This document shows positions 52,340-61,041 of a stretch of 64,000 nt of DNA, piece by piece. This stretch comes from Asterionellopsis glacialis (Eukaryota > Bacillariophyta > Plagiogrammaphyceae > Rhaphoneidales > Asterionellopsidaceae): positions 1 through 64,000 of the forward strand of contig WKLE02000105.1 in assembly GCA_014885115.2 (NCBI GenBank), given 5' to 3'. The notes beneath the pieces are model-generated. The model was given only the letters and a program-made list of their open reading frames with translations. It was not told where the DNA came from and ran no database searches. Positions within the stretch are counted from its first letter, which is position 1, and every line of letters starts with the position of its first letter. A program made the position numbers and the translations under genes.

Positions 52340-54118
52340 ATGGCATTTAACTTTGGAGCACCATCGGGTGGTGGTACACCTGCACCAGCACCTGCGGGTG
52401 GCGGTGGATTCAGCTTTGGTGCACCATCATCCACAACTGCTCCTGGAACACCAGCACCTGCTCCTGCCGCCGGAGGATTTTCGTTTGGTGGTGCATCTGC
52501 TAGTACAACTCCAGCACCAGCACCCGCAGCAGGAGGAGGATTTAGTTTTGGTGGTGGCGGTGGCGCATCGACAACTCCAGCACCAGCTCCAGCAACCGGA
52601 GGAGGGTTTAGCTTTGGTGCTTCTACTCCTGCTCCAGCTGCTGGTGCGGCAGCAGCAACCCCTGCTGCACCAGCACCGGCGGTGGGAGGTTTTAGTTTTG
52701 GAGCAGGCGGTACAGACAAAGCAGCAACACCAGCTGCGCCAGCTCCAGCTGCTGCGGGAGGTTTTAGTTTCGGTGGTAGTGCTGCGTCCACCTCAGCGAC
52801 TCCTGCTGCACCGACTGCTGGATTTAGCTTTGGAGGGGCTGCAGTTCCTAAAGCAGACGATAAAAAGACAGCAGCTCCTACCCCAGCCGCTGGAGGATTT
52901 AGTTTTGGAGGAGCAGCAGCTGCAGCTCCCGCAAAAGACGATAAAAAGACAGCAGCTCCTGCCCCAGCCGCCGGAGGATTTAGCTTTGGCGGTGCCGCTG
53001 CTGCAGCTCCAGCTGCAAAAACTGATGATAACCCCCCCGCAGCTCCAGCTCCAGCTGGTGGATTTAGCTTTGGTGGCGCCACTCCTGCAGCTCCAGCTCC
53101 AGCTGCACCCAAAACAGATGACAAAACAGCTGCTCCAGCCCCAGCTACTGCAGGAGGCTTCAGTTTCGGAGGAGCTGCTCCTACTCCCGCAAAAGCTGAC
53201 GATAAAAAGGCCTCAGCTCCAGCAGCAGCTGGTGGATTTAGTTTCGGTGGTGCCGCTCCTGCTACTGCAAAACCTGACGACAGTGCTAATAAGAAAGACG
53301 CACCAGCTCCATCTGCTGGAGGGTTTAGTTTTGGAGCAGCAGCAACACCATCTACACCGGGAGCACCAGGTACACCAGCAGTAGGAGTTAGTACACCAGC
53401 AACTGGTGCTAAAGCTCCTGGCGCCGGAGCATCAACTCCAGGAACACCAGCAGCAATTACTACTCCTACTACCACTACTACTCCTGCCACCGCCGCTGGC
53501 ACTCTTACAGCTGCTTCGACTCCTGCTCCTGCAGCTGCAGACCCTCCAGCACTTGAATATCAAACTTTAACAGTTGAACAAATTTTAAATAAGTTTCAAT
53601 CTGAATTAGAAAAGGATGCATTGGCGTATATGAAGGAAGCACATCGTGTGGCTCAGTATGATGCAGTGTTACGTGACTCGCAACGTTCTCTATCACATTT
53701 GACAGAACAAACATCAAGATTACTACTATCACAAAAAGAATTGGAACAGACATTGAATGGCATTGGTGCCTTTCAAAATGAATTAAGTCGTACACTGGAC
53801 CAGGTATCTGATAATGTTGATGCCTTATTCATGGCACAAGCTAATCTTACACCGCAAGATGCTGACGTTGAACGTGAAACTGCCTATACAACAGCTAGTA
53901 CAGTGGAACAACGACTCCAAGTGTTGAATGAATCACTATCATCAACTCTCCGTGATTTAGATGCAGCACATGAACGTGTTCTGGCAGATGGCGAGGCGGG
54001 TACCATATTACGTATTTTAAATAAGCACCAAGATGGATTAGGTGAATTGGAACATGCATGTCGCACAATGGATGATGATATTGCACAACTTGGACGAGCT
54101 CTATCAACACAACGGTAA
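52340..54118 (+). CDS. NUP62: FG nucleoporin of the Nsp1/Nup62 family
   Basis: 592 residues, ATG at 52340. Residues 1-395 are an FG-repeat region: FNFG at the start followed by 13 GFSFG units separated by Ala/Pro/Thr spacers, several with Lys/Asp (KADDKK) linkers. After a Thr/Pro-rich stretch, residues about 410-592 form the alpha-helical coiled-coil Nsp1 C-terminal domain (LEYQTLTVEQILNKFQSEL, then heptad-rich helices, ending ILNKHQDGLGELEHACRTMD). In the nuclear pore this domain trimerises with Nup54 and Nup58 partners while FxFG repeats form the permeability barrier and bind karyopherins. The stop overlaps a GTAAGG, so a tiny further exon cannot be fully excluded. Confidence 0.93.
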   Translation: MAFNFGAPSGGGTPAPAPAGGGGFSFGAPSSTTAPGTPAPAPAAGGFSFGGASASTTPAPAPAAGGGFSFGGGGGASTTPAPAPATGGGFSFGASTPAPAAGAAAATPAAPAPAVGGFSFGAGGTDKAATPAAPAPAAAGGFSFGGSAASTSATPAAPTAGFSFGGAAVPKADDKKTAAPTPAAGGFSFGGAAAAAPAKDDKKTAAPAPAAGGFSFGGAAAAAPAAKTDDNPPAAPAPAGGFSFGGATPAAPAPAAPKTDDKTAAPAPATAGGFSFGGAAPTPAKADDKKASAPAAAGGFSFGGAAPATAKPDDSANKKDAPAPSAGGFSFGAAATPSTPGAPGTPAVGVSTPATGAKAPGAGASTPGTPAAITTPTTTTTPATAAGTLTAASTPAPAAADPPALEYQTLTVEQILNKFQSELEKDALAYMKEAHRVAQYDAVLRDSQRSLSHLTEQTSRLLLSQKELEQTLNGIGAFQNELSRTLDQVSDNVDALFMAQANLTPQDADVERETAYTTASTVEQRLQVLNESLSSTLRDLDAAHERVLADGEAGTILRILNKHQDGLGELEHACRTMDDDIAQLGRALSTQR

Positions 54119-55505
54119 GGGAAGGCAGAAAAAATGAAAAACCAAAAATACGGCTGCAACATTATCAATCGAAGGGAATAGAGAGAGCAGCTGGGGTAGC
54201 GCCGATAAGTGTACTTACTATGTTTTGTAACACTATAATTTCTCAAGTACACGTGTAATGTGCAGTTGTGAAAGTGATTTCATGATGAGCTTGGCTGGAA
54301 TAACATATATCAAATAATATAAAGAAAATCCTTATAGAACCATACAAAATCCTTTTTTAAGCCACAGATTAAGTGTATCTTGAGAATGATTGATACAGTA
54401 TTTTGAAATCACCATACGCACCTAAGATCAGATGTTTTGATGGGTATGGTTGTCATAATATGTGCACGCCTCTTGCAAAGAAAGCATCGTTGCAATCGAT
54501 ATCTGATTGAAGCAACGGATGAAACAGAACGGACGGAACAGATATGCTGACTTATCCCAAGATGTTTCTCCTTTGTTTGTGATATGGAGGGAGACGGGCC
54601 ATGGAGGTGCGTAGGATAACGATGACCTAGTCATCGGGCAATCGATGAGTTTCCTGTGACAGGTACAGGGTATCCAGAAGAGCATTGATCGGGGTGTTGC
54701 AGCACGCAGTTTTTTGGAGCTTGGACCAAGACGTGGAAGTCCAAACATGAGCCTGGATGCAATATTGACAAAGCCTTGAATAGAGAGCATAAGACTAGAA
54801 GACCTGAACAGCAAAGGAACCAGAAGGGAAGTGCCAAAGACTAAAAATTGAATCGTTTTGCACTCCTCTTGTCCACAGTTGAGTTGGAAGCTTGCTTGCA
54901 TAGCTTTGTTTCTGTGTAATTTTGAAAGGCACTACTTTCTGTTTCTACGTCTTCATCGATGCATACCACGCAAGAAGATTTCTTCTGTTGTTTGCTTGCT
55001 GGACTATTTCGTTCCCTTGACTCTGTCCACTACAAAACAAAAAAAAGGGGGGGGGGCAGCAGCCAAAACTGAAATGGCTTTTTTTTTTTTAAGTATGGTG
55101 CCAATCCAGAATATGAATTCGATGGTGGTGACTGAATTGGTAAATAACAACAAATGGACTCATTACCAAAAAACTTGGGAGAAACTTAAACTTCAAAAAT
55201 AACGAATGACACATTTTGAAATACCAAAACCAAGACCTAGTTTTTTTTCTTCTTCGAATCATGTTACTTGGAAAGTCCAGTTTGTAGCAAATCCAAGCCC
55301 ATGAATAATAAATAATGAAACGGTGTTCCGTGTGTTTTTTGAGTGTGTTTTTTGAGTCAAGATTACATTACATACAAATGGGAAATTTCAATCTAGAGAA
55401 ACAAAACAAAGGACCCAACACGATAAAACTAAGAAGAGTACTACTAACTACAATATGTAAAACAAGGAGAAGGTAACTTTTTAATAAAAAAAAATAGTTT
55501 TTCCC
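54119..55505. other. Intergenic, convergent
   Basis: Between the nucleoporin and the Q/T-rich gene. It contains one 157-codon ATG frame (54428-54901, listed separately with low confidence) and homopolymer tracts (runs of G and T near 55047-55090). Nothing else is supported. Confidence 0.45.
54428..54901 (-). CDS. Hypothetical protein, doubtful
   Basis: 157-codon ATG frame in an otherwise empty spacer. The product is Ser/Leu/Cys-rich with one hydrophobic stretch (FLVFGTSLLVPLLFRSSSLML) and no family match that I recognise. Length alone is the reason to list it; it may be chance. Confidence 0.2.
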   Translation of the reverse strand: MQASFQLNCGQEECKTIQFLVFGTSLLVPLLFRSSSLMLSIQGFVNIASRLMFGLPRLGPSSKKLRAATPRSMLFWIPCTCHRKLIDCPMTRSSLSYAPPWPVSLHITNKGETSWDKSAYLFRPFCFIRCFNQISIATMLSLQEACTYYDNHTHQNI

Positions 55506-56726
55506 TCAAGATGAATCTTGTTGGTTTTGGGGCATATTTTCATTAGGATGAGATACTGTTGTTGTTGTTGTTGTTGTTGTAGAAGGAGTAGTACCAGAAG
55601 AAGCCATCTTTTTATCGTGTCTCCTACTTTGCATCAGCATGGTTGTTGTTCTTGGTTTTTTTCGAGTTTGTGTACTTGTGGACACTGACTCTTTTGTTCT
55701 GGTAGGAGGTATCGATACTGAAGCTGCTTCTCCTTGTTTTTCTTCTTCTTCTTCTTCTGGGTTAGTAGTAGTAGTAGTAGAAGTAGCTATTGGTATTGTT
55801 GTTGTTGTCATGAGTGGATTATCTTTGGAGGGTTGTAATTTGGATGGTAAGGATTTCAAATCTAATTCATCGTGAGGTTGAATACTAACAAATGTATCTG
55901 ACTTTGCACGAGTAGTAGTACTACCACTAAATAGGGCATGTAAATCAGGTAATTTTGCACGTTGTTTCCTGGAATGTATCTTTCGTTCTTGTACTTGTGG
56001 TTGTTGCGTTTCACGTGGTGTTTCAGGAATAGAAGCAGCAACAGCAGTAGCAGTCTGCTGCGTACCTTGATGACTAGTTCCTACACCTACCTGTTGATGC
56101 TGTTGACGTTGCTGGTACAACTGTTGCTGTTGATAGAGAAGTTGTTGTTGCAGAAACCAGTTGTATTGTTGTTGCTGCGCCATCATCCATTGCATCATGA
56201 AATGATTATGTGCCATACCGGTTGGAGATGGTGTAATTGGCCATGCTGGCTGTTGCTGATGAGGATATTGTTGTCCCAAAGGAAGATTCGGATATATTGG
56301 TGCAGCTGTACCACTATAATTTTGATGATGATGTAATGGGTAATGTTGGAATGATGTGGGTGCCGCGGAAGTTGTGCTAGTAGGCATTGCTGCTCCTGTC
56401 GTCGATGAAGGTGTTATTATTGTCGAGGAAACTTCTGATCTACTTGCTGCTGCTGCTGCTTCAGTACTACTACTTCCTGGAGATATTTTCTTCAACGTAG
56501 ATGATGTATCATGAACATTTTGATTATCGCTTGTCGTCGGAGGTGCAACTGTTAACGGTGGAAGACCACGTCGAGCTGCAAGAGACAAAGACGACGATGG
56601 CGCTTCTTTTGCTTCCTCAGCATGCTGTTGACGAGACGATGAAGAAGGATGAGGAGTCGTCCTCTTTCGTTTCTTTCTTTCATTTTGCTTTAGCTTTGAC
56701 GGTGCTTTCCTTTGCTTGCCGGACAT
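55506..56726 (-). CDS. Gln/Thr/Ser-rich basic-start protein, possibly nuclear
   Basis: 406 residues, ATG at 56726. The N-terminus is strongly basic (KLKQNERKKRKRTTPH), a likely nuclear localisation signal. The middle is Gln-rich with aromatic residues (FMMQWMMAQQQQYNWFLQQQ) and a Pro/Tyr/His stretch, like transcriptional activation regions. A better conserved-looking segment, RKIHSRKQRAKLPDLHALFS, lies around residue 255 and could be a docking motif. The rest is Thr/Ser/Glu low complexity. No DNA-binding domain is recognised. Frame persistence over 1.2 kb with biased codons supports coding, but function is unknown. Confidence 0.6.
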   Translation of the reverse strand: MSGKQRKAPSKLKQNERKKRKRTTPHPSSSSRQQHAEEAKEAPSSSLSLAARRGLPPLTVAPPTTSDNQNVHDTSSTLKKISPGSSSTEAAAAASRSEVSSTIITPSSTTGAAMPTSTTSAAPTSFQHYPLHHHQNYSGTAAPIYPNLPLGQQYPHQQQPAWPITPSPTGMAHNHFMMQWMMAQQQQYNWFLQQQLLYQQQQLYQQRQQHQQVGVGTSHQGTQQTATAVAASIPETPRETQQPQVQERKIHSRKQRAKLPDLHALFSGSTTTRAKSDTFVSIQPHDELDLKSLPSKLQPSKDNPLMTTTTIPIATSTTTTTNPEEEEEEKQGEAASVSIPPTRTKESVSTSTQTRKKPRTTTMLMQSRRHDKKMASSGTTPSTTTTTTTTVSHPNENMPQNQQDSS

Positions 56727-57839
56727 GATGATACCTTTTTTTTTTTAAAAAGAAAGAGGATACAGACAATTATTTACAAAAAACAATAATTATGTTCCAG
56801 GTCGATTAAGTAGATCTCTCTCTCTCTCTCTCTCACGTAAGAGATGCAATAACAAAAAGTGCACAACGTTTGTGATTGTTTCCTCTTTTTGCTTGACCCG
56901 TTACAGTTTCCTCTTTTGTCGTGTACCAGTTAAAAATAGAGAGATACTGTATTACCAAACTAATTTGAATTTTTTATCGTGAGACCCCATGTGCTGACGA
57001 CAAACATTGGAATTGTGAGGTGCATCACAAGTTCATAATGCCTCTACGGTATTGCCTCGTAGGTTTTCTACATGCCGCGCCAAAAATAAAAAAATGTTTT
57101 TTTTGTTTCGCTTTTTCTTTTTTTGTCTTTGCTACTGATTACATTACAGTAGAAATCGAATACTGTACATAGAGCTAGAGTTCTAATATGTTTATCCCTA
57201 ATAGGGAAAAATTGATTTCACTCCCAGGAGTGATATCTATCCCCTGCGCGCGGCTTTCATGTAATAATATCGGCAGGGCTCGATGTGGCAGTTTTTGGCA
57301 CTGTGTGCGCGAAATCTGGCCACCGGACAGAAGATGAAAGTCAGAACAGAAAAAGCATAATAAAATGTACTGTGTAATGAGAACTCCCAAACTTGTGTTC
57401 GCATTTTCACAATTTTCATTTTGTGGTTAACTTGGTGGTGAGTCCTGTATAGAAAGAAAAATTATGAAAATACACAAATCCAGAGGTGACAACGATGCTG
57501 CACCAACAAAACATAATTAAATACACTCGATTTTGTAAGTTGTATTTATCATTCACCGGTTAAAAAATAAACTGAAATGAAAAAAATTATAATGACGAAA
57601 AATACCCAAATCAATCGTAGCAGCGGTGGTGATTTATAAGAAGGACAAGAAGAACAAGTCTACAATCCTCCTCCCAAACATTACCACCACGACCACCATC
57701 GTCCTAGTCGTACTTTCAAGAAGCAGTCCCAGACCACCAGTACAAGTCTCATCAAGAAAGGACCACAGTATGATGATGACAGTATCCATCGTAAGTCACT
57801 CAATTCCCCCATCAGGTACGTACTACGTCTGACAGTGTC
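56727..57839. other. Intergenic with (CT)n microsatellite
   Basis: 5' flank of the Q/T-rich gene. A (TC)n run of about 20 bp lies at 56814-56834. The open frame at 57626-57832 lacks an ATG. No further gene is seen. Confidence 0.5.
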
Positions 57840-59210
57840 ATGGCGACCATCATCCATGAACGAACATTAGTCCAAAAACAAAAGAAACAAAAGCATAATC
57901 GTAAGGGCAGCAGCAGCAGTAGTAGTGAAAAGTACTCATTACCGGGAAGAAATAAAAAGGGCAAATACGGATCAAGAAGTAACCAACTCTAGCAAAAAGA
58001 AAAGCAAACAGAACTCTAATGAATACTTGTCAAATACGAAGAAGAAGGTTGATAGACAGGAAGTCATTCGCAAGAAACAAAAGATTTAAATAACAAAAAG
58101 GGAACAACGCAGTGAGAAGCATGGACATGGACCTTCATTGCCAAAAACAACTACAAACAAGAACAAGTTCTTAAATTCTCAGAGCAAATATGAGATCAAG
58201 ACTAGTTGTACTAGTCATACGGGTAAGAGAAAAAAATATGGTCCTCGTAGTCCCTCACTGCTAGCAAAAGCAACGCACTATGATGCGGATGACAAAATTA
58301 ATGACAATGACAACGAACTCCAGCAGCAGACCACCACAACGATTCCTAATCAAAAGAATAATACAACACACATCAAGAAACAACACTCTTTAAAAAAACT
58401 GTTAGTGCTCGTCCTGACAACAAAACAAACACAAGTTGCGTACGAATGTATCGGCTCGTGAATGTCGATAGAGGGGCCACTTGGGAACAGCTTGGAGATG
58501 TATTGGAAGTTGGTGCTACAAATCCTTGGTATGCTGGTACTCCACTTTCACTTTCCGATGATGGAAACAGACTTGCTGTAGGTGCAACAAGCATTGCATA
58601 TGGAGACGCACTGTCGGAAGATACTGATACGGGTGAGGTACAAGTTTTTCACTTTGTTCCGAAGAAAAATGATAATGGTGAATGGAAAGCACTTGGTAAT
58701 GTATTGAAAGGCAATGCCAATGGAGATTGGTTCGGTTACTCTGTTTCACTTTCAGGTGACGGAAATAGCTTGGCTGTGGGTGCCGTGGAAAATAAAGAAG
58801 GCAGAACTGGAGTTGGTTGGGTACGAGTCTTCCGGTATAATGGAACCGACTGGGAGGCCCCTAATCCTGAAAATCAAAAAGAAGTCCTAGTGGGCAAAAC
58901 TGCAAAGGATCAGTTTGGCAACTCCGTTTCACTCTCAAGAAATGGCACCATACTAGCCGTTGGTGCTAAATACAAAGATACCAAACAATCTGACGTTGGT
59001 GAGGTACAAGTTTTTGAACTTGTTGATAACAAATGGATACAAATTGGAAATAATTTAGATGGCCAAAGTTCAGGTAATCGCTTCGGTTTCTCAGTTTCAC
59101 TTTCCAGTGACGGCAACAAAGTAGGTATAAGTGCTACGGAAGGGGGGAATACTGAACAGTCACAGAGTGCGGGGTATGTCCAAACATACCGTTTGAATTC
59201 AGAAGTTTAA
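57840..59210 (+). pseudogene. FG-GAP repeat protein gene, apparently frameshifted
   Basis: Three successive plus-strand frames carry related sequence. 57840-57992 (50 codons from ATG) is Lys/Ser-rich with KGKYGSRS. A second frame to 58461 has GKRKKYGPRSPS and more Lys/Asn/Thr. The third, 58446-59210 (254 residues from ATG), holds about four FG-GAP/beta-propeller blades of the type SVSLSxDGNxLAVGA followed by GxVQVFxxxxxxWxxxG. The propeller frame is open upstream of that ATG to about 58389 (ARPDNKTNTSCVRMYRLV), overlapping the second frame at an A7 run (58392-58398). Frameshifts by mutation, sequencing error at A-runs, or unrecognised introns would all explain it. FG-GAP proteins are usually secreted or surface proteins; here no signal peptide is visible. 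Confidence 0.55.
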
Positions 59211-59515
59211 GAGCTCACTCGACAAAAAATATTTCAGCACGCAAAGAGCATGTAGCACTGTAATTAGCGTCATTAGTAGTAGTCTACTAAAAATTTTAAA
59301 AAATTGATCAAAAGAGTTCATTTTTGTATTTTGACTTGACAATTCGACATGACTTCATCATGATACTTGACACAGTAGAGCCTCATCTTGAAATAAGTTT
59401 CTACGTAAAATATTTTTAATCTCTCAATAGAAATACACTAGACATGGCAACCTTGAAAGCAAAAGGTTAGTTGTTCAAAAAAAGTATTCTTTGTGGGTAG
59501 GGAACAATATATTTT
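59211..59515. other. Short intergenic spacer
   Basis: 3' flanks of the FG-GAP gene and of the molybdenum-protein gene. It holds the short repeat copy at 59351-59391 and nothing else recognisable. Confidence 0.5.
59351..59391 (+). repeat. Short dispersed repeat, second copy at 63590-63630
   Basis: About 41 bp (ACTTCATCATGATACTT..., CAGAGCCTCATCTTGA-like end) recur at 63590-63630 in the same orientation with about three mismatches. Both copies lie just downstream of coding genes: the FG-GAP gene and the DEAD-box helicase gene. Confidence 0.7.
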
Positions 59516-60820
59516 TTACTCCGTTTTTCCTTTTGCTTTCATGGATGATGCTATTTTGTTCTTCTTTTCTAAACAACAATCACCCTCAGAACCAGTAGTT
59601 TTACCACCGCTTATAACATTATTTCTTGTTTCTTCACGTTCATCATCACCATTGTTATTGGTACTATGAAATCCATTATGAAGCCATGGAAAATACGTTT
59701 GAACAATTGTACCAAGTGTTGTACCACCTTTGGTCATCATGTAGATCCATACATGGTTACCGAAGATAATACGATACAACCCTGCTAGGAATGTAAGTGT
59801 ATTCCAAAGCATTGTGATCCATCCTTCTTGAAATCTTTCTTCTCTTAGAATTCTTCCACGTGGATGACAACCTAACTTTTCCCAAAATCCTGGTTTATAT
59901 TGATTCATGAATCTCCATCGTATAGCCCATTTAGCAGATTTCCAACCATACAAATTTGGTATGTACAGTCTTGGACCACCATGATCCATTGATATTAGTT
60001 CACCATTATATAGTATGGCTAAAAATGGTTCTTGCACTGTTGATGATGTGGAATCACCATTATCATTTTGTTGTTGAGTTTGTTGTTGTTGTTGTTGTTG
60101 TTGTTGTTTTTCTTCAATTTTTTTGTCATGGTTGTTCTTCGTCAAAACAATATCTTGTCGTGATACTGGAACTGTATATCCATCGGCAGATTCTTGAAGT
60201 AGCCATTTCCATGAAAAACCACCTTTTTCAGTAGCAGTGGAAACAGTATTCAAACACTTTTGAACTTTATCTAATTCCATTATTTTACGAAATGGTACAC
60301 CATCAAAATTCAAATTTGTTGTTGACCAACCAGTGACACAATGCCAACTTTGATTTGAAAAAGATTGGCATAATGGAAGAAGATCTTGCAATGTTAAAGT
60401 TACAGTCGCGTTCGTGGTGTTGTTGCTGCTACTATTGGAAGACCAAGATCCTCTATCACCATGATAATGATCATCGGTATCAAAAATCAATTCCAAGGAC
60501 CATAATTTTTCATCCAAAGAATAATGATTCGGTTGTGGGCGTAATCCTAAATCCAATATAATCCAATTTGAAACGTACTTTTGTCCTGAAGGTAAGAATG
60601 GCGGCCTATTACTTCCTGATTTTGTAGTAGGATGTTCTTGACCTTGTTGTTGACGATCATCGTGGGCATTACCGCGTTGATTTTTCCGACTCCGACGACT
60701 TTGTTCCATAAGACGTTGTTTCTTTTTCACTTCCCGAGCTACAGACGGATGATCAAGAGATATTGGTTGTACTGATGGTGTTGCAGAACCATTGTTGTAA
60801 TCGTTACCACTGATTGTCAT
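59516..60820 (-). CDS. Sulfite-oxidase-fold molybdopterin oxidoreductase, membrane-associated
   Basis: 434 residues from ATG 60820; the frame stays open into the N gap, so a longer N-terminus is possible. The domain matches the oxidoreductase molybdopterin-binding (SUOX/YedY/YuiH) fold: WHCVTGWSTTNLNFDGVPF, in which Cys is the molybdenum ligand, and later SMDHGGPRLYIPNLYGWKSAKW, followed by GFWEKLGCHPRGR. A Gln-rich insertion (poly-Q) sits between the two halves, and the expected YxxP/GxP substrate segment lies before it. A hydrophobic stretch near residue 360 (MLWNTLTFLAGLYRIIF) suggests membrane association. No heme b5 domain is present, unlike plant nitrate reductase. Substrate unknown. 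Confidence 0.8.
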   Translation of the reverse strand: MTISGNDYNNGSATPSVQPISLDHPSVAREVKKKQRLMEQSRRSRKNQRGNAHDDRQQQGQEHPTTKSGSNRPPFLPSGQKYVSNWIILDLGLRPQPNHYSLDEKLWSLELIFDTDDHYHGDRGSWSSNSSSNNTTNATVTLTLQDLLPLCQSFSNQSWHCVTGWSTTNLNFDGVPFRKIMELDKVQKCLNTVSTATEKGGFSWKWLLQESADGYTVPVSRQDIVLTKNNHDKKIEEKQQQQQQQQQTQQQNDNGDSTSSTVQEPFLAILYNGELISMDHGGPRLYIPNLYGWKSAKWAIRWRFMNQYKPGFWEKLGCHPRGRILREERFQEGWITMLWNTLTFLAGLYRIIFGNHVWIYMMTKGGTTLGTIVQTYFPWLHNGFHSTNNNGDDEREETRNNVISGGKTTGSEGDCCLEKKNKIASSMKAKGKTE

Positions 60821-60889
60821 TGTTCTACCAAGCTGAAAGCTTCTTGTTCTGCAAACATGGTCAATCTCGGTTTTCAAGTTTGGTCTCAC

Positions 60890-60994
60890 NNNNNNNNNNN
60901 NNNNNNNNNNNNNNNNNNNNNNNNNNNNNNNNNNNNNNNNNNNNNNNNNNNNNNNNNNNNNNNNNNNNNNNNNNNNNNNNNNNNNNNNNNNNNN
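60890..60994. other. Assembly gap (105 N) in a divergent promoter
   Basis: Undetermined bases between the molybdenum-protein gene and the DEAD-box gene; it removes most of their shared 5' region and may hide N-terminal codons of the former. Confidence 0.99.
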
Positions 60995-61041
60995 AGAACA
61001 AAAAGAGAGCGTAGGTTACTTTCTCTGTCAGCTTCGTGACC

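Noticed and set aside
52327..53502. 391-codon antisense Ala/Pro/Gly-rich ORF
   Set aside because: Antisense of the nucleoporin FG-repeat region.
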